Positions 28,745 through 36,909 of a stretch of 43,310 nucleotides of DNA are shown piece after piece. The DNA is from Candidatus Taylorbacteria bacterium RIFCSPHIGHO2_01_FULL_46_22b (GTDB taxonomy: Bacteria > Patescibacteriota > Minisyncoccia > Phycocordibacterales > DSPV01): assembly GCA_001820875.1 (NCBI GenBank), contig MHRF01000013.1:167805-211114 (forward strand), written 5' to 3'. The position numbers were made by a program, and so were the translations under genes. The notes below the pieces were generated by a model, which saw only the letters and a program-made list of their open reading frames with translations, was not told the origin of the DNA and ran no database searches. Positions within the stretch are counted from its first letter, which is position 1. Each line of letters opens with the position of its first letter.

Positions 28745-30330
28745 TTCCATCATCGATCGGCATACTTGAACTTTTGGTCACGAATGTCGGCATCACGATA
28801 TCAGCAGTGCTCACAATCGGCATGGGGTTATTTGCGTTCATCAAAGGGCACCGGTCAGCAACCAACGCCCTTTTTTTCCTCATGTGTATTCCCCTTGCAA
28901 TTTTTCTCGCTTCGCATGTCATCGGCATCAACTTGATCGATCCTGAACTATCACGATTCGCATTTCTCTTCCACATGCTGACCCCCATCACCTTTGTCGC
29001 AAGTGCGCATCTGATTGCTGTCGTTACCAATCGGGCAAAACAAGCCCGCACCATTATCATTTTCTTTTACACAACAAGTGCCGCTTTGATTGCTCTCTTT
29101 CTCTTTAATACCAACTGGTTCCTCCTACCCTCCGCCCCATTCCTCTATTTCCCTAATTACTACGTCCCCGGAGCCCTCTATCCCCTTCAGACCCTCTTTG
29201 AAGGCATTGTGCTCGTATACCTCTCGTTCATACTGTGTCGCTCATATACGGAAGGTGATACGGTGCAAAAAAACCGGCTCTGGTATTTTATGGCCGCATA
29301 TATATTTGCGTACTGTGTCGGCCTCATACCCATTTTGCCTCTCTATCGCATCGGCATAGATCCAATCATGTCGGCGCTTTTCGGACTTTGGGTTATTCCG
29401 ATCGCCTACGGAATTTTGAGACAAGATCTACTTGATGTAAAAATTGTCGCGCGTAGCGCATTCATCTATGTTGTCCTCGTGATTGCAAGCACCGCCGGAC
29501 TTGTCGCGGTCAATATCGCAAACATTATTCTTCTGCAATATTATCCGAACTTCCCCATCTGGATTGTCCCCGCGGTCTCAAGTCTCTTTGGCATCGGATT
29601 TGGGATATGGATTTGGTTTAAAGCGCGCGAAAGCGACGTTCTGAAATATGAATTTATCAATATCATCAGTCACAAATTCCGAACGCCCATGACACATATC
29701 AAGCTCTCGCTTGACGAATTACGCACACAGAATGCAGATGAAAAAATGCGCGCCGAAGCGATTGAGCGAATCGAGCTTGCTAACAACAGTCTCGTTGAAC
29801 TCACCGAGATTTTGATGGACACATCGCGTGCCGCGGACACGAGCCATTTCTACCATCTCCACGAAACTGATCTGAATGCGTTTCTCATTCCCCTTCTGGC
29901 GTCATATTCGAAAGAATTGCAAAAAAGAAATCTCACCTTTTTGACCAACTTCGCGCCTGAATTACCACCAGTGGCGATCGACACCGATCGCATCGGATCA
30001 GTCCTGCAGATTTTGATAGATAACGCGATCCGCTATTCAAACGACGGAGGGACAATTGCAATCAGCACCGAAGTGAAAGACAAACAAATAGTCACAAGCA
30101 TAAAAGACGGTGGCATTGGAATCAAAAAAGAGGATGTGCCTCGCATTTTCAATCAATTCTTCCGCACCGCAAAAGCATCCTCGATTGATACCGAGGGGCT
30201 TGGCATCAGTCTGTTTATGGCGCGCAGGATTGTGGAACGCCATGCCGGCGCCCTATCTGCACGCTCGGAAGGAGAAAATAAAGGCGCAACACTCTCTATG
30301 GTTTTGCCGGCGTTGAAGTTGAAGAAGTAG
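28741..30330 (+). CDS. Multi-TM sensor histidine kinase
   Basis: N-terminal 7TM-like region; FINIISHKFRTPMTHIKLSLDEL; IDNAIRYSNDGG; GGIGIKKEDVPRIFNQFFR; TEGLGISLFMARRIVERHAG. Confidence 0.92.
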   Translation: MIPSSIGILELLVTNVGITISAVLTIGMGLFAFIKGHRSATNALFFLMCIPLAIFLASHVIGINLIDPELSRFAFLFHMLTPITFVASAHLIAVVTNRAKQARTIIIFFYTTSAALIALFLFNTNWFLLPSAPFLYFPNYYVPGALYPLQTLFEGIVLVYLSFILCRSYTEGDTVQKNRLWYFMAAYIFAYCVGLIPILPLYRIGIDPIMSALFGLWVIPIAYGILRQDLLDVKIVARSAFIYVVLVIASTAGLVAVNIANIILLQYYPNFPIWIVPAVSSLFGIGFGIWIWFKARESDVLKYEFINIISHKFRTPMTHIKLSLDELRTQNADEKMRAEAIERIELANNSLVELTEILMDTSRAADTSHFYHLHETDLNAFLIPLLASYSKELQKRNLTFLTNFAPELPPVAIDTDRIGSVLQILIDNAIRYSNDGGTIAISTEVKDKQIVTSIKDGGIGIKKEDVPRIFNQFFRTAKASSIDTEGLGISLFMARRIVERHAGALSARSEGENKGATLSMVLPALKLKK

Positions 30331-30332
30331 AG

Positions 30333-30671
30333 CTAGACTTGAGCGTCCCTTTCCATTTTGGCTCTTCGAGATTTTCCGATTCTTTTGATTCGGTCTTCAG
30401 CAAGCAGCGTCCAACCTAACACGCCAATAGCAGTTAGAATCGCTCCCCGCTCGTCAGTGGTTAAAGATTTTTTATCCAGCATCTTTTTCAAGATTTGGAT
30501 GGCTTTCTTGTCGGTCATAATATCAGAATCATAATTATTCGTTACCAAGTTCAAAGTTGCCAATCTGGCGGGGATGATGCCCGGAACTTTGAACCAAAAG
30601 CGTGGCTCAAATTCAAGGATATTGATGAAAGCATGCGCGAATTGAGGGTTATGTTCAAGCAACACCCTCAA
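30333..30671 (-). CDS. Hypothetical protein
   Basis: ORF immediately convergent with the kinase; TDKKAIQILKKMLDKKSLTTDERGAILTAIGVLGW; extent uncertain. Confidence 0.4.
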   Translation of the reverse strand: MRVLLEHNPQFAHAFINILEFEPRFWFKVPGIIPARLATLNLVTNNYDSDIMTDKKAIQILKKMLDKKSLTTDERGAILTAIGVLGWTLLAEDRIKRIGKSRRAKMERDAQV

Positions 30672-30740
30672 TGGTTTGAGGTGCCAAAGCCGAATTCAAC
30701 CAAAGGTAAAAATGAGGTTGATTATTCGATCTAGCTTACG

Positions 30741-31331
30741 CTATTTTTGCGAAAGTTCGAATCGTAAAATATCAACTCTCTTTTCTAGCTCATCGTACAG
30801 AGGTTTAAGTTTTTCTTCCGAATGTCCTATTTCTTGCATTGTTTCCGCAGTCACCCCTTTCGCTTTCCAGCGATTCCATCCTTCCACATACTCAACAAGT
30901 TCATTATAAAACTGTCTCGTTTCTGGTTCGGCTAACCAGTAATTATCTCTGAAGATAGTTAGCATTTCACGATATAAAGGTAAAAATTCTTCTTCGAGTT
31001 GCTTATTATTATACTCAATCTCCCCACTTACAGATTCTGCTGATTGCTGAATCCCTTTTTGAGCGTTTTCTTTCCACTGTCTCCCAGATATCGTTTCCAC
31101 CTTTAATCTAAATTCGCTTTTTGCGCGTATATATTTCCGTCTACCGAGGATTGGTGAGTAAAACTCTTTCAGTTGTTTCTCAATAAACTCCAGACGTTTT
31201 TCTATTTTAATCTGTTTGAAGCCATAGCGAACACCAATATATCCAGCTAATAGAGTTGCGAGTGGAGGGATAATAAACTTAATTGTATCGAAAAGTTCTC
31301 CCATAAAAATGACTTGAGTAGTCGTACTCAT
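30741..31331 (-). CDS. Membrane-anchored coiled/helical protein of unknown function
   Basis: N-terminal TM (FIIPPLATLLAGYIGVRYG) then helical domain; start overlaps upstream stop by ATGA. Confidence 0.7.
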   Translation of the reverse strand: MSTTTQVIFMGELFDTIKFIIPPLATLLAGYIGVRYGFKQIKIEKRLEFIEKQLKEFYSPILGRRKYIRAKSEFRLKVETISGRQWKENAQKGIQQSAESVSGEIEYNNKQLEEEFLPLYREMLTIFRDNYWLAEPETRQFYNELVEYVEGWNRWKAKGVTAETMQEIGHSEEKLKPLYDELEKRVDILRFELSQK

Positions 31332-31696
31332 TTTAATTGTAAAAAGCCGATAATAATCTGTATTGCGCCAACAATAACTCCTACAGAAATAGCTGTCCAC
31401 GCAATATACTCTGCTCTTTTCCCGCTTCTCTCTGCCTCCTTCAAGTTTAGGTATTGAACGGCAGCAGAAGTCCCTTTGGCTGTTATTACAAAAGTGTGTT
31501 CGTCATTTTGATAAAACAAGTGGTCGATTAGATTTTCACTTGACGGCATATTCGAACGAAATATTTTCTGCACCCATTGAAGTTGCTTATTATTCAACTT
31601 AAATTCATTGGTTAAATCTTCCCATGTAAAACCTGCTTCTTGTTGTTCGTACGCCCAAACAAGGATTCTTATATATAAAGATTCTTTTAATTTCAT
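31328..31696 (-). CDS. Winged-helix-like N-terminus plus C-terminal TM protein
   Basis: KESLYIRILVWAYEQQEAGFTWEDLTNEFKLNNKQLQWVQKIF...; C-terminal TM. Confidence 0.65.
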   Translation of the reverse strand: MKLKESLYIRILVWAYEQQEAGFTWEDLTNEFKLNNKQLQWVQKIFRSNMPSSENLIDHLFYQNDEHTFVITAKGTSAAVQYLNLKEAERSGKRAEYIAWTAISVGVIVGAIQIIIGFLQLK

Positions 31697-31701
31697 ATAA
31701 T

Positions 31702-32250
31702 TTATATTATTTCATACTCCCACCCCGGCCTCCAGGTTTTAGTCTTTCGCCAATCTTCAGCAAGCGCTTGTTTCCAAATCTTACCTTTCAGAAGCACATC
31801 GAGCGAAAGTTGAGGAGCTTTGTGCCCGACGATAGCTATGTGTTTGCCGTTGTAGTTCTTTTTTAGGAATTCAAGAAAATCAGCAACGCGAGCTTTTACA
31901 TCTTCATAGCTTTCACCTTCCGGAAATGGCTTCTCAATACATTTCTCTTCCTGCATTGGTTCGACAATATCCGAAGATGCACCGTTTAGGGTGCCATAAT
32001 TACATTCGCGCAGTCTCGCATCAGGAATGATTTGATATGTGCCTTCCCAAGCAAGCTTTGCAGAATCGTGGGCACGCTTTAGGTCAGAGCAGAAAACAAC
32101 ATCAAATTTCTGGTCTTTGGTCTGATCTTTGAGAGCAATTGATTGCTGTACACCAAGCTCAGAAAGCTCGACATCCTTCCAGCCGGAAGAAATATGCTGC
32201 TCGTTGTCAGTTGTGGTGCCGTGTACGAAATAAGTGATTTTGATTGTCAT
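31702..32250 (-). CDS. Histidine phosphatase (phosphoglycerate mutase-like)
   Basis: ITYFVHGTTTDNEQHISSGWKDVELSELGVQQSIALKD...FCSDLKRAHDSA...EGESYEDVKARV. Confidence 0.8.
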   Translation of the reverse strand: MTIKITYFVHGTTTDNEQHISSGWKDVELSELGVQQSIALKDQTKDQKFDVVFCSDLKRAHDSAKLAWEGTYQIIPDARLRECNYGTLNGASSDIVEPMQEEKCIEKPFPEGESYEDVKARVADFLEFLKKNYNGKHIAIVGHKAPQLSLDVLLKGKIWKQALAEDWRKTKTWRPGWEYEII

Positions 32251-32253
32251 GAA

Positions 32254-33378
32254 TCAAGAAAGGGTAATGGTCTCTGCCTTTTGAAGAAGCCAATCAATAT
32301 CAAATCTCGTCGGATCTTCTTTCACAGTTTCATCTAAATTTCTTATAGAGTCGTAAGAAAGGTACTTCACTATCTTGTCAAGATTAAGATAGGGATTTGA
32401 AAATGTTGGCCGGTGTAATTCATTAAATACTTTTTGCTTTCGCTCTTTCGGTGCCACAATAAACAAGGGGTAGCTAGAATTCGGAGTCAGCGCCCGTAAG
32501 TCCGAAAGTCTTAGAATGCCTGAATAGACTGCGGTTGAGTTCTCAACTTCAAATGCAGCTTTTACTGATTGTCCCAGTTTCCAAACAGTATCGATATTCT
32601 TTATATACACTGGAACATCTAGGGTTTCGTGGAAATCTTTCAAAACCATTGGTCTAAATTGTTCACCATTCCATTCTCTGTGTTTGTCATTCTCTGGTAC
32701 CCACACATCAAAATGTGACCTCAGTCCGAGCCGAATTAATCGCCACTGCATCTCACTATGTTCAGTAGGTTGTTTTTTTACCTCTTCATCAACAACCTCA
32801 AACACTCGGCTTTTATCGACTTCTATTTTTTCTACCACTTCGCCGTTTTGTAATTTTTTAAGTAAAGAAATAAGATCCCCGTATTTACTTAAAATTTGGT
32901 CTGCTTTTGTCTGCTCAATCGCCATAAATCCTTGCGGATGATAACTCTCTTTGTATCCAAAATACTCATTTAACTTTTTGAAATCTATATTAAAATCAAC
33001 TTCATTTATCATGAAGTAAACTAATTCCCAGGTTTTCCCCTCAGAATCTTTTTGCCACAAATATTCTGCGAGAGAAGGATTTTTCATCTTCATTGCTATT
33101 TCCGCCGCAAGTATAATCTTTCCTTGTCGATAAACCATAACGTAATCTCCAGGTTCCATTGCTTCCCAGTTTCGTATATTGCCACTTCCTGGAACAGCAC
33201 CCCAAACCGCATAAGGCCGCCCGTGGGCATAAGTTTCTAGCAGGCCAACCTCCTCTGGTTTCAAAAATTTAGCTAACTCATTAGTTGAGCGTTTATTTTT
33301 AATCGTGTCGTAATAATGACGGTCAGTATCATGACCACCGCCAGCCATTACAAAGAAAATTTTTCGTGTTTTTTTCAT
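32254..33378 (-). CDS. EVE-like N-terminal domain with putative nuclease-like C-terminal domain
   Basis: GDYVMVYRQGKIILAAEIAMKM...; C-term FDVWVPENDKHREWNG...KAAFEVENSTAVYSGILRLSDL (nuclease-like D...ExE spacing). Confidence 0.5.
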   Translation of the reverse strand: MKKTRKIFFVMAGGGHDTDRHYYDTIKNKRSTNELAKFLKPEEVGLLETYAHGRPYAVWGAVPGSGNIRNWEAMEPGDYVMVYRQGKIILAAEIAMKMKNPSLAEYLWQKDSEGKTWELVYFMINEVDFNIDFKKLNEYFGYKESYHPQGFMAIEQTKADQILSKYGDLISLLKKLQNGEVVEKIEVDKSRVFEVVDEEVKKQPTEHSEMQWRLIRLGLRSHFDVWVPENDKHREWNGEQFRPMVLKDFHETLDVPVYIKNIDTVWKLGQSVKAAFEVENSTAVYSGILRLSDLRALTPNSSYPLFIVAPKERKQKVFNELHRPTFSNPYLNLDKIVKYLSYDSIRNLDETVKEDPTRFDIDWLLQKAETITLS

Positions 33379-33409
33379 AGTTTCACTTAGGTTAAAAGTT
33401 TCCAATCTG

Positions 33410-33552
33410 ATGGAAGAGGTGGTTAGAAACTTACAGTTTCAGTATACCTTTTGGCTAAAATTCTTGCAGATTGATTTTAGGCTCAAAAGGTTTTCAAATC
33501 CCACACGCAAACATTCCCATGTTTGCTCACCTACCTCGTCACTTCGTTCCTT
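33410..33552 (-). ncRNA. tRNA-trailing structured element (Ser copy)
   Basis: Minus strand GTGGGATTTGAAAACCTTTTGAGC-CTAAAAT...ATTTTAG-CCAAAAGGTATACTGAAAC-TGTAA-GTTTC; spacer hairpin GCAAACAT/ATGTTTGC. Confidence 0.78.
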
Positions 33553-33639
33553 CGGAGGAGGTGGGATTTGAACCCACGAGGAGCTTTCACCCCTGCCGGT
33601 TTTCGAAACCGGTGCCTTCAACCACTCAGCCACTCCTCC
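33553..33639 (-). tRNA. tRNA-Ser (CGA)
   Basis: GGAGGAG/CTCCTCC, long variable arm, anticodon CGA. Confidence 0.93.
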
Positions 33640-33640
33640 A

Positions 33641-33816
33641 TATATTCGCTCTGCTCACATGGAGGCCGCTTGCGGACCGTGACTTCGTGGTCTCTCGCTT
33701 CGCACCACAAGGGCACTCCCAATTTCTACACTCGCTTCTTCGCTCGTAAGAAATTTTGGTCGCTCGCGGATAGACATAAAGCAGTTTATGTCTATCCCAT
33801 CTCAGCCACTCCTCCA
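33641..33816 (-). repeat. Hairpin-rich element preceded by partial 5' copy of tRNA-Ser
   Basis: 16-bp copy TGGAGGAGTGGCTGAG (33801-33816) of tRNA 5' end (33625-33640); hairpin GATAGACATAAA/TTTATGTCTATC; 23-nt block shared with the Leu-UAA element. Confidence 0.75.
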
Positions 33817-33823
33817 GTCCGCA

Positions 33824-33865
33824 AAATATAGCATTTTTGCGGTTTTTTCAAAAGATGCTATATTT
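33824..33865. promoter_or_regulatory. Palindromic divergent tRNA promoter region
   Basis: AAATATAGCAT/ATGCTATATTT 11-bp inverted repeat; each arm holds a TGCTATATT extended -10 facing tRNA-Glu (+) or tRNA-Ser (-). Confidence 0.55.
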
Positions 33866-33880
33866 TCTCATGTAGTTAGT

Positions 33881-33952
33881 GGCCCTATCGTCTATCGGCT
33901 AGGACACGGCCTTTTCAAGGCTGGAAGCGGGGTTCGACTCCCCGTAGGGTCA
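33881..33952 (+). tRNA. tRNA-Glu (UUC)
   Basis: GGCCCTA/TAGGGTC acceptor, anticodon TTC. Confidence 0.93.
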
Positions 33953-34005
33953 AAATAAATCAGATAGATTTTTATATTTGTTTTTGGTAGAGTGTGTGAA
34001 TTAAC

Positions 34006-34078
34006 GCGCGCTTAGCTCAGTTGGTAGAGCATCTCATTGACGTTGAGAGGGCCGGGGGTTCGAGTCCCTCAGCGCGCA
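34006..34078 (+). tRNA. tRNA-Val (GAC)
   Basis: GCGCGCT/AGCGCGC acceptor, anticodon GAC. Confidence 0.94.
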
Positions 34079-34230
34079 CAATGATTCGCAAGGACAGCTG
34101 GGTAGCTGTCCGAGCGAGACATCATTTTGACGTGCTGAGGGACTCGAAAGCCGGAGTCCACGAAGGTGGACGAGGCGGGGTCGCACAAATTTTCAGCAGA
34201 AAATTATGTGTGACCGAGTCCCATTACTAT
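34079..34230 (+). ncRNA. tRNA-trailing structured element (Val copy, divergent)
   Basis: Spacer hairpin GGACAGCT/AGCTGTCC; GGGACTCG (34139-34146)/CGAGTCCC (34215-34222) enclosing two hairpins (GTCCAC/GTGGAC and GGTCGCACA/TGTGTGACC). Confidence 0.65.
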
Positions 34231-34282
34231 CTCCTCAGTATAGAGATTCCCTCTTATTTTTTGATTATGCTATAATTTCCCC

Positions 34283-34744
34283 ATGGAAAATTTTGATATA
34301 AAACAGCATACGACACCAAACAAGTTGGAACATTATAGTTTTATTTGGTCAGAAGTACGCTTAGTCATTGCCGCAATCGCCCTCTTTCTCGGAGGATATC
34401 CAGTGATCTTCTTCGTACTTCCTATCAGTCCCCTCTATGGACTACTGACTATTCTACTCAAACTCGCATGGATCATTTCAGGAGCCGCATCAGGATATCT
34501 CTTGTATCGCTGGGCTATCGGAACTAAAACAGTGTTCGGCGGGAAAGATTCGCGCGATACTACCGCATTTTTCATCAGCGTCGTTTCGGGCATCAATCTC
34601 GGAATCACCGGACTCCTCGGTACCAATATCGGCATGTCCATCTCATCAAGCAAACTTATTTTTATTCTCGTCGGCATCCTCTATCTTCTCGCCGCCGTCC
34701 ATCTCTTCCGCCGCTGGAATTCTTCAGGAAGGAAAATTATTTAA
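34283..34744 (+). CDS. Hypothetical multi-TM protein
   Basis: Intact ORF, four hydrophobic segments, terminator downstream. Confidence 0.7.
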   Translation: MENFDIKQHTTPNKLEHYSFIWSEVRLVIAAIALFLGGYPVIFFVLPISPLYGLLTILLKLAWIISGAASGYLLYRWAIGTKTVFGGKDSRDTTAFFISVVSGINLGITGLLGTNIGMSISSSKLIFILVGILYLLAAVHLFRRWNSSGRKII

Positions 34745-34764
34745 ATTCATTTGAGGTAAAAGGA

Positions 34765-34795
34765 AAGCGCCCTGCCGAAGGACAGGGCGCTTTTT
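34765..34795 (+). terminator. Rho-independent terminator
   Basis: AAGCGCCCTG...CAGGGCGCTTTTT. Confidence 0.8.
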
Positions 34796-34804
34796 CGTAA
34801 AAGA

Positions 34805-35431
34805 TCACCACTCAAAAGGGATGTCGTCGGCTTCCGCTGCTTCCTCTTCCGGAGAAAGCCACGTGCGAACGAACCCTCTACGCGACTTTGCGGCTACCGT
34901 AGCAGTGCTCGACAGTCGAAATCCGCGCTGTTTGTTTTCGATAAAAGAACATTCCGGCGGCATCCATGGTGGGCGGGTCGGCTCGATCCGGCGCGGAAGC
35001 GATGCTTCACCAGCAAATTTCTGAAACCATGCAAGCTCGCGTTGTTGCGGCATGAACGGTGCGTAACTTCGCGGAACAATCGGAAACACCGGATGAAACG
35101 GATTTGTGTCTGCTACACCAAGCGTCAAATTCCCTCTGATCCCCGAACTGATAAATCTAAACAGAAGATGGAGAATCAAACTCATATCTTTCTGTATCAG
35201 AATGACAGGGATATTCGGATGTTCCCGCACACGCTCAAAATCCAAGAGAATCGCAGGCGGTGTGGGCTGTGATACAACAGTGCACTTCCCACACAAAAAC
35301 GGATAATCATGCAAAAATTCTGCATGAAGCGGGGCAATTTGCTTGCAAACACTCTGCAAAAAGTTGACACACGGGGTCCAATCGGCAACCCCTCGGCCCG
35401 AGCGTGCAAGACGCCACTCTTTTTTTGTCAT
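34805..35431 (-). CDS. Hypothetical protein
   Basis: 208 aa intact ORF. Confidence 0.6.
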   Translation of the reverse strand: MTKKEWRLARSGRGVADWTPCVNFLQSVCKQIAPLHAEFLHDYPFLCGKCTVVSQPTPPAILLDFERVREHPNIPVILIQKDMSLILHLLFRFISSGIRGNLTLGVADTNPFHPVFPIVPRSYAPFMPQQRELAWFQKFAGEASLPRRIEPTRPPWMPPECSFIENKQRGFRLSSTATVAAKSRRGFVRTWLSPEEEAAEADDIPFEW

Positions 35432-35569
35432 AGTTCATTCCTCCTCTTAACGGGGTTAACTTCCGCAAAAACAATACTGCGAAATCTGACGTATGTCAAA
35501 AGGGGTTGAATATTGTGACGTAGTACGCTAGTATAGCGCCAACACCGCTTGAGGTGTTTTTTAGTGAGT

Positions 35570-36325
35570 ATGAACAAGATACAACTCGTCATTCTCGCCG
35601 CCGGAAAAGGAAAACGCATGCAATCGGAACTCCCGAAAGCGCTTTTGCCGCTTGCCGGAAAACCCCTCCTCCAGCATCTCTTGGATGCCGTAGATTCCTC
35701 AAAATTAGACGTGCCACCAACCCTTGTCGTGGGAGTCGGGAGCGATCAAGTCAAATCTGTCGCTGGACCCCGCTATCAATATGTATTTCAAAATGAACAG
35801 CTCGGCACCGGACATGCGGTGAAAATCACCGAGGAACTCCTGAAGGATAAAGCGACGCACATCATGGTGCTCTACGGCGATCATCCTCTTGTCGATGCTG
35901 AAACAATCAATAAACTCGGCGAAGCACACCTGAAAGGGAAAACGCCGATCACCATGGCGACAGTGCACATCCCCGATTTCGAAAGCTGGCGCGAGGGCTT
36001 CCGCGATTACGGACGCGTTATCCGAAACACCCTTGGCGAGATAGAAAAAATCGTCGAACGAAAAGACGCGAGCCTGCAAGAACTTTTAGTACGCGAAGTG
36101 AATCCCTCTTATTTTTGTTTCGATGCCAACTGGCTCTGGGAAAACCTCAAAGAAATCAAAAACGACAACACGCAACAGGAATATTACCTGACCGATCTCC
36201 CCTCGCGAGCGCACAAAAACGGCGAACGCATTACCACAGTCTCAATCGACCCTGTGGCGGCTCTCGGAGCAAACACCCGCGAACAACTCACGGTACTTGA
36301 ACGAATACTGTCCGAGGGTAGATAA
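35570..36325 (+). CDS. NTP-transferase (GlmU N-terminal-like uridylyltransferase)
   Basis: QLVILAAGKGKRMQSELPKALLPLAGKPLLQHLLD...LGTGHAVK...VLYGDHPLV. Confidence 0.88.
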   Translation: MNKIQLVILAAGKGKRMQSELPKALLPLAGKPLLQHLLDAVDSSKLDVPPTLVVGVGSDQVKSVAGPRYQYVFQNEQLGTGHAVKITEELLKDKATHIMVLYGDHPLVDAETINKLGEAHLKGKTPITMATVHIPDFESWREGFRDYGRVIRNTLGEIEKIVERKDASLQELLVREVNPSYFCFDANWLWENLKEIKNDNTQQEYYLTDLPSRAHKNGERITTVSIDPVAALGANTREQLTVLERILSEGR

Positions 36326-36335
36326 TAGAACAACG

Positions 36336-36899
36336 ATGATACTTCTTGGCATCACCGGACACCCTTCCGCCGGCAAAGACACTGTCGCGGATTACCTCGT
36401 GCACCAGCACGGGTTTATATTTGTTTCCACCAGCGACATGATACGAGATGAAATCAAGCACCGAAGCTTGGGCGAACCAACGCGCGACCTCATGCATACC
36501 GTTGTAAATGAACTCCGCGCCGAGAAAGGACCAGATGTGCTCGTCAAGAGAAGTGTAGAAAAATTCAAAGATGCTCCACGGCTGTGCCTCGGAGGTATCC
36601 GCGCAATCGGCGAAGCGCAAACCATACAAACCCTTGGAGGAAGCATTGTTGTCGTTACTGCACCGCTTGAAATCCGTTTTGCCCGCATGCAAGCGCGAGG
36701 ACGAACCGGCGACGGCGCGACTCTAGAAGAATTCAAAGAGAAAGAAGAAAAAGAGACTGCAAACGCGAAACCGGAAGCGCAAAACGTCAGCGGAATTATC
36801 GCAATGGCTGATTACACAATTTCAAATGAAGGAGACAGAACGAAACTTGAAACACAGCTGGACGCAATGATGACGGAGCTTGTGGGTAAAGCTCTCTAA
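36336..36899 (+). CDS. Dephospho-CoA kinase-like / AAA P-loop kinase
   Basis: MILLGITGHPSAGKDTVADYLVHQHGF... Confidence 0.7.
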   Translation: MILLGITGHPSAGKDTVADYLVHQHGFIFVSTSDMIRDEIKHRSLGEPTRDLMHTVVNELRAEKGPDVLVKRSVEKFKDAPRLCLGGIRAIGEAQTIQTLGGSIVVVTAPLEIRFARMQARGRTGDGATLEEFKEKEEKETANAKPEAQNVSGIIAMADYTISNEGDRTKLETQLDAMMTELVGKAL

Positions 36900-36909
36900 G
36901 CCTTCCCGA

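Noticed and set aside
33471-33831. ORFs 33471-33749 and 33523-33831 (+)
   Set aside because: Antisense readings of tRNA-Ser and its flanking elements (VGFEPTRSF / WDLNPRGAF typical tRNA-antisense peptides).
33953-34005. Element after tRNA-Glu, tRNA-Arg or tRNA-Phe
   Set aside because: Looked for antisense T-arm plus hairpins; tRNA-Glu is followed only by AT-rich spacer, tRNA-Arg by a coding region, tRNA-Phe by a terminator.
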